Positions 4,907 to 8,434 of a stretch of 8,434 nt of DNA are shown here, one piece after another (the first letter of the stretch is position 1; every line of letters begins with the position of its first letter). Source of the stretch: an uncultured Candidatus Saccharibacteria bacterium (GTDB lineage Bacteria; Patescibacteriota; Saccharimonadia; Saccharimonadales; Saccharimonadaceae); the NCBI GenBank assembly GCA_946185175.1, contig CAMHIH010000031.1, positions 1 to 8,434 on the forward strand. Reading direction: 5' to 3'. The position numbers and the translations under genes were made by a program. The notes under the pieces were generated by a model that searched no databases, had not been told where the DNA came from, and worked only from the letters and a program-made list of their open reading frames with translations.

Positions 4907-5936
4907 TCGAGCGAGGAGAAATGTCCAGCGAGTAAGGGTCGCTGGCTTTTTCGCCGGATTCGATAGAGTAATAAGCGGCCGAGGCGACCATGGCACCGTT
5001 GTCGGTGCTGAATTTTGGTTCCGGGAAGAATACCTGATGGGTGTGATGGAAAGATTGAGTGAGCTTTTCACGGAGTAATTGATTTGCGGAAACACCTCCC
5101 GCAAAGACGATTGACTTAGCGGCGGGATATTGCCGTGCAGCGGCTTTTAGTTTTAATGTTGTGATTTTTACAACGGTTGCCTGGAAACTTGCGGCAAAAT
5201 CTGCGATTTGTTGAGCGTTGAGATGTGCTTTAAGCTCATGTGATGGCGTAGTGATAGGCAAGCCTAAATCTTTCTGCACAGCACGCAAGACGGCGGTTTT
5301 GAGGCCGCTAAATGAAAAATCTAGACCATCGACTTGCGGGATAGGTAGTTGATATTTATTGGGGTTGCCATTGAGGGCTGCCCGTGCAATAGATGGGCCG
5401 CCGGGGTAGGGGAGACCGAGGATCTTGGCAACTTTATCAAAAACTTCGCCAATTGCGTCGTCGCGTGTTGTGCCAATAATATGAAAATCGTCGTGACGTT
5501 CCATGTAGATGATTTGGGTGTGGCCGCCCGAAATTACCATGGCGAGAAGTGGAAATTCTGGTTCGTTACCACTGAGCCAGTTGGCATAAATATGGGATTT
5601 GAGATGATGGGTTGGATAGAAGGGGATATTATTTAGGATTGCGATAGTACGGGCGGCAAGAGTGCCAACTAACAATGAACCGACCAGGCCTGGCGTGTGA
5701 GTAACGGCGATTGCATCAAGGTCCGTGACGGTGAGCCGAGCATCAGAGAGACTCTGATTAATAACGGGCATGATGGCCTCAATATGCGAGCGGGCGGCAA
5801 TTTCTGGGATGACGCCGCCGTAGGCTGAGTGGATATCGATTTGTGAAACGACGACGTTCGACAAAATACGACTGCCGTTCTCGACAATCGCGGCAGCAGT
5901 CTCGTCGCAGGAGCTTTCGATGCCCAAAATTTTCAT
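4896..5936 (-). CDS. tsaD: tRNA N6-adenosine threonylcarbamoyltransferase TsaD
   Basis: TsaD (Kae1/Qri7 family) transfers the threonylcarbamoyl group from TC-AMP to A37 of ANN-decoding tRNAs, acting with TsaB and TsaE in bacteria. The 346-residue length is typical. The protein opens MKILGIESSCDETAAAIV (ASKHA fold), with THTPGLVGSLLVG (79-91), metal ligands His111 and His115 in HLKSH at the standard positions, the SGGHTQ block (136-141), FDKVAKILGLPYPGGP (166-181), FSFSGLKTA (208-216), FAGGVSANQLLR (278-289), and Asp312 in STDNGAM as the third metal ligand. All catalytic motifs are intact, so it should be active. tsaB and tsaE are not in the window. The ATG lies 11 bases after an extended -10, giving a near-leaderless mRNA. 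It is convergent with, and overlaps, the second FemAB gene. Confidence 0.97.
   Translation of the reverse strand: MKILGIESSCDETAAAIVENGSRILSNVVVSQIDIHSAYGGVIPEIAARSHIEAIMPVINQSLSDARLTVTDLDAIAVTHTPGLVGSLLVGTLAARTIAILNNIPFYPTHHLKSHIYANWLSGNEPEFPLLAMVISGGHTQIIYMERHDDFHIIGTTRDDAIGEVFDKVAKILGLPYPGGPSIARAALNGNPNKYQLPIPQVDGLDFSFSGLKTAVLRAVQKDLGLPITTPSHELKAHLNAQQIADFAASFQATVVKITTLKLKAAARQYPAAKSIVFAGGVSANQLLREKLTQSFHHTHQVFFPEPKFSTDNGAMVASAAYYSIESGEKASDPYSLDISPRSIIS
4925..4951 (+). terminator. Intrinsic terminator of the second FemAB gene, inside tsaD
   Basis: CCAGCGA (4925-4931), loop GTAAGGG, TCGCTGG (4939-4945), then CTTTTT (4946-4951): a 7-bp GC-rich perfect stem with a T-run on the plus strand, 18 bases after the FemAB stop codon. 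It lies within the last codons of tsaD on the other strand. Read on the minus strand it has no T-run after the stem, so it should not stop tsaD transcription. Confidence 0.85.
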
Positions 5937-5947
5937 AATTATCTGTT

Positions 5948-5956
5948 ATTATACCA
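5948..5956 (-). promoter_or_regulatory. tsaD promoter (extended -10 TGG-TATAAT)
   Basis: Minus-strand TGG (5954-5956) and consensus TATAAT (5948-5953), ending 11 bases before the tsaD ATG. The leader would be about 4-5 bases. No clear -35. Confidence 0.7.
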
Positions 5957-5995
5957 TGTTTTTGGGATATTGCACGTTGAGCGAAGTTGAAATGT

Positions 5996-6015
5996 TTATG
6001 CTATTATTAGCATAA
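5996..6015. promoter_or_regulatory. 20-bp palindrome over the -10 of the right-hand operon (candidate operator)
   Basis: TTATGCTA (5996-6003), TTAT spacer, TAGCATAA (6008-6015): perfect 8-bp arms. The dyad covers the extended -10 at 5999-6007 completely and reaches the expected RNA start, the normal location of a repressor site. Confidence 0.55.
5999..6007 (+). promoter_or_regulatory. Promoter of the DUF5663-like operon (extended -10 TGC-TATTAT)
   Basis: TGC (5999-6001) then TATTAT (6002-6007). Transcription would start near 6014, giving a leader of about 30 bases that includes a Shine-Dalgarno site. A TTGAGC at about 5978-5983 is a poor, 18-base-spaced -35. Confidence 0.55.
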
Positions 6016-6032
6016 GGGAAAATATAAGAAAT

Positions 6033-6038
6033 GAGGTG
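6033..6038 (+). promoter_or_regulatory. Ribosome binding site for the 115-aa protein
   Basis: GAGGTG, 5 bases before the ATG at 6044. Together with the site at 738-742 and the one before 6393 it shows that this genome does use Shine-Dalgarno initiation when a leader exists. Confidence 0.7.
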
Positions 6039-6043
6039 TTTCT

Positions 6044-6391
6044 ATGTTTAATCAAGATGAGCTTGACGCTTTTGTGGGCGGCTTGCTTGAAAAGAAAAAC
6101 TATTCAACTTTTTCAGACGCGGAACTTGAGGATATTAAAAGGGATTTGGTGGAACGTTTAATTGCGCAGTTGGAAATTGCGCTAGTTGACGAATTGCCTG
6201 ATGAAAAGGCGAACGAATTAACTGATTGCTTAAATAATGGCGGTATGACCGATGAAGAAATCGGCAATTTCATGCGCGAGAATGGCGTAAATATTGAAGA
6301 AATCACCTCTAAAACAAAAGAACAATTTGAAAACTTTTTTATGATGGAAGTTCCATTTGAACAAGAAGCTGAGACGGAAGGAGAACAATAA
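6044..6391 (+). CDS. Small acidic helical protein, DUF5663-like
   Basis: A 115-residue, strongly acidic protein with no signal peptide, membrane segment or catalytic motif. It appears to be all helical: FNQDELDAFVGGLLEKK, then DAELEDIKRDLVERLIAQLE (about 24-43), LPDEKANELTDCL (51-63), TDEEIGNFMRENG (69-81) and a helix ending FENFFM (95-100), with an acidic tail. The pattern of a helix like RDLVERLIAQLE, then LPDEKANEL, then DEEI..FM..NG is what I recall of DUF5663 proteins, which are common in Saccharibacteria and other CPR bacteria and have no known function. It is the first gene of a two-gene operon: its TAA is one base from the next ATG, and the ribosome site of the next gene lies in its last codons. 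The promoter overlaps a palindrome and so may be repressed. Family assignment is tentative. Confidence 0.7.
   Translation: MFNQDELDAFVGGLLEKKNYSTFSDAELEDIKRDLVERLIAQLEIALVDELPDEKANELTDCLNNGGMTDEEIGNFMRENGVNIEEITSKTKEQFENFFMMEVPFEQEAETEGEQ
6376..6383 (+). promoter_or_regulatory. Ribosome binding site for the 3' operon gene
   Basis: GGAAGGAG, 9 bases before the ATG at 6393 and inside the last codons of the upstream gene. It fixes the start of the long frame and suggests coupled translation. Confidence 0.75.
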
Positions 6392-6392
6392 G

Positions 6393-8434
6393 ATGAGCGA
6401 ATTTCCTCCAAAACCAAAGACTGAAGACTTAAGCGATGGCCGTAGGTTAGGCGAAAGCGAAGAAGACTTTCAGGCCCGCAAAAATGCTGAAGCTGAAGCG
6501 AAAGCTAAAAAAGAAGCTGAAAAAGCCGAAGCGGAAGAGCGCGAACGTCACGAGGCTGAAGCTGCACGTGAAGCAGCGGGAAGATTGACGCACCCTGTTT
6601 TGGTAGCAGAGAAACTGAAAGATGATGGTGATCAAACTAGAATTGATCTCGGAGCGTACCATAGTTGGCTTGATAGCCACGTGGAACCGACTCTCGATGT
6701 GATTGTAGACTCTTTTAGTGAAGAAGACCGGAAGACTTATGATGGCTATATGACTGATAAGTTTGCGGATGTGCCTGGTGAAGATCCGAAGGCTAGACGC
6801 GAACGATTACGTGGTATTGATGCCGCGCGTCAGGGGTTGATTGAACAACAACGATTACGTCTAATGTCGCAACCAGCCTACGAACGTATGTCGGCCGATG
6901 ATGCAGAGGCGGTTTTACGGGCCGAAGGTGCAATTCGGGCCTTCAACGGTTCAGCCTATACCGACGAACAGCGCCGTCAATTCTTGCAGACAGGCAAAGT
7001 AGAGGCATTGTTTAGTGATGATATGTCAGAAGAAGAGAAGAAGGCCACCGCTGTGGAGATTGACTTTTTGCGTCAAGAGAAATTTTTCCAGCCTAAGGCG
7101 GAAGGTAGTGAGGCTTTGGTAATTGACCCTGATTTCCGTTCGAAAGAAATTGGTGGCGAGACTGGAGTGACGATTGATGCAAGACTCGATACGGCTGAAC
7201 GTTGGTTTAGTGAAAAGAGCGTAGCCGAGCAACGTCAGCTTTTGTGGGATGCGCGTACGGATGAAGAAAAATTAGAGAGTGTGCCAGCGGATATGCGTGA
7301 AACCTATGCCACGGGTGCGGCAAGAGTTGCTGAAATACGCGATGGATGGTATGAGGGGCTTTCCGATGAAGATAAAGAGCAGGGCATTGCTAGACTGCGT
7401 TCCGCCATGGAAGCAAAAATAAAGGCAGACGGATTGGATGATGAGGCCGCTGAAAAAAGGCGCAAAATACTCGAAGGCATTATTGGCGATGAAGAAGAAT
7501 GTAAGCGTGCGTTGTGGTCTCAGAGTGGTCCTGATCGACTAAAAGATATTCCTGAAGAATTGCAGGCGGTCTACCTACGAGCGGATAATACGCTATACAA
7601 TGCAAAGAAGGCCTGGTTTAATGGATTAACGACACAAGAGCGGACACGTCGTACGACGGAATGTATTGCCGACCAAAGAGCGGCCGTTTTGGCATGGAAT
7701 GGTATCCCGGCAGAACAGAGGAGAGCCTTCTTGGAGACTGGCGATTTTGGTGCGCTAGCAAAGAAGAAAGAAGGGGAAGAAGACAAGGCTGGGCCATTTG
7801 ACATTGGTTCGCCGGAAGGACGCAAGATTATTGAAACTCTAACACGGCTAGACGATATGGGGGTTATGCAGTTTGGTGAAGAGCGAACTCCGATGTCGCG
7901 CGAGGAGGCCGATGCTTGGCGACAAGCACATGCCGATAGAATTGGTGAAATTGCTGCACGCGATGAAGCTGATTCTAGCAAGGATAGACTGCACGATTCG
8001 ATTCATGATGAGGTTAGGGCGGAAGCTTGGGAAAAGTATTACCAACAAAAAATCGCAGAAGGTCGTTCGGAGAAATTTGCTCGTAAAGAGGCTGATAACG
8101 CGGTTGATCGTGGTCGACGCGCGAGGGGTATTGATGCAGAGACAGATCGTCGCGTAGCGGAGGAAGAAGCCGCTGCGACAGCACGTGCAGAAAAGTTTGA
8201 GGGGGATGACCGAAAGATTGAATTGTTAAAGAAGCATCGTGCGACTGAGCTCGCTCAAATGATTAAGGAAAAGCCAGAGCTCTTCAGTGAGGATAAAGAC
8301 GCGGCGATGGAAGAGGCGGCTTACTTGCTTGCCGCAAAGGGTGATCCGAATGAATTCGAGTATCAGACTAAGATGCTCGAAATGCGCCGTCGCCATGAAA
8401 AACGCCTACGCCCTCGGCGTCTCGCTGGCCGTGG
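6393..8434 (+). CDS. Large, highly charged helical repeat protein of unknown function (runs off the right edge)
   Basis: An uninterrupted frame of 680 codons from the ATG at 6393 to the edge; I translated it codon by codon and found no stop. I do not recognise the family. Residues 24-62 are an Ala/Glu/Lys/Arg low-complexity helix of the TolA/coiled-coil kind. Residues about 267-350 and 352-438 form two copies of a roughly 89-residue module: VPADMRETY...DGWYEGLS at 297-324 matches IPEELQAVY...KAWFNGLT at 386-413. A second motif, A(I/V).A(F/W)NG....EQRR.FL.TG...AL, occurs at about 180-206 and 431-455. From about 500 onward the chain is almost entirely charged helix. There is no signal peptide, no membrane segment and only two cysteines, so it looks cytoplasmic and possibly elongated. 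It is the second gene of the operon, one base after the 115-aa gene, so both products may act together. A scaffold or nucleic-acid-associated role is only a guess. Confidence 0.85.
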   Translation, partial: MSEFPPKPKTEDLSDGRRLGESEEDFQARKNAEAEAKAKKEAEKAEAEERERHEAEAAREAAGRLTHPVLVAEKLKDDGDQTRIDLGAYHSWLDSHVEPTLDVIVDSFSEEDRKTYDGYMTDKFADVPGEDPKARRERLRGIDAARQGLIEQQRLRLMSQPAYERMSADDAEAVLRAEGAIRAFNGSAYTDEQRRQFLQTGKVEALFSDDMSEEEKKATAVEIDFLRQEKFFQPKAEGSEALVIDPDFRSKEIGGETGVTIDARLDTAERWFSEKSVAEQRQLLWDARTDEEKLESVPADMRETYATGAARVAEIRDGWYEGLSDEDKEQGIARLRSAMEAKIKADGLDDEAAEKRRKILEGIIGDEEECKRALWSQSGPDRLKDIPEELQAVYLRADNTLYNAKKAWFNGLTTQERTRRTTECIADQRAAVLAWNGIPAEQRRAFLETGDFGALAKKKEGEEDKAGPFDIGSPEGRKIIETLTRLDDMGVMQFGEERTPMSREEADAWRQAHADRIGEIAARDEADSSKDRLHDSIHDEVRAEAWEKYYQQKIAEGRSEKFARKEADNAVDRGRRARGIDAETDRRVAEEEAAATARAEKFEGDDRKIELLKKHRATELAQMIKEKPELFSEDKDAAMEEAAYLLAAKGDPNEFEYQTKMLEMRRRHEKRLRPRRLAGR

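Noticed and set aside
7571..7981. 136-residue minus-strand frame opposite the large charged protein
   Set aside because: Ser/Ala-rich shadow of Arg/Glu-rich codons on the plus strand; no start signals, and the plus-strand frame is continuous for 680 codons.

Overview
The window reads as bacterial chromosome from a reduced, fermentative lineage, most likely a Candidate Phyla Radiation / Patescibacteria member and probably Saccharibacteria (TM7). This is an inference from four things: two FemAB-type peptidoglycan transferases beside a DegT-type aminotransferase, a small acidic protein resembling DUF5663, moderate G+C, and mRNAs that appear to start at or within a few bases of the ATG. No rRNA, tRNA or marker gene confirms the taxon. 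The standard genetic code fits, because UGA, UAA and UAG all close genes cleanly.

Layout. Positions 1-727 (minus) hold the 5' third of valS, with its promoter and short leader. Positions 825-1182 are a gene-free tract with direct repeats, two identical CACGTG-centred palindromes and a hairpin. It leads into an orphan 67-codon reading frame at 1183-1386 that looks like the N-terminal domain of an IS1634/IS4-type transposase, so the tract is probably the scar of a decayed mobile element. A strong, probably bidirectional terminator follows. Positions 1464-3646 (minus) carry a PLP-dependent DegT/DnrJ/EryC1/StrS-type aminotransferase and then a FemX-type transferase. Diverging from them at 3761-4906 (plus) is a second, different FemA/FemB-type transferase. 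Its 3' end overlaps the 3' end of tsaD (4896-5936, minus) by 11 bp, and its intrinsic terminator lies inside the tsaD coding sequence. From 6044 to the right edge (plus) there is a two-gene operon: a 115-aa acidic DUF5663-like protein, then an open-ended reading frame of 680 codons encoding an extremely charged, helical, internally repeated protein of unknown function.

How the genes may work together. The three middle genes share one divergent control region and plausibly act on cell-envelope precursors: FemAB enzymes move amino acids from aminoacyl-tRNA onto peptidoglycan stem peptides, and the aminotransferase could supply an amino sugar or modified substrate. ValS (Val-tRNA charging) and TsaD (t6A tRNA modification) are tRNA housekeeping functions that may be adjacent only by chance. 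The right-hand operon is unrelated and uncharacterised.

The clearest window-wide signal is in the promoters. Six of seven recognisable -10 elements carry the extended -10 TGn motif, -35 boxes are poor or absent, and five of the seven genes have the ATG only 6-11 bases after the -10, implying leaderless or near-leaderless transcripts.
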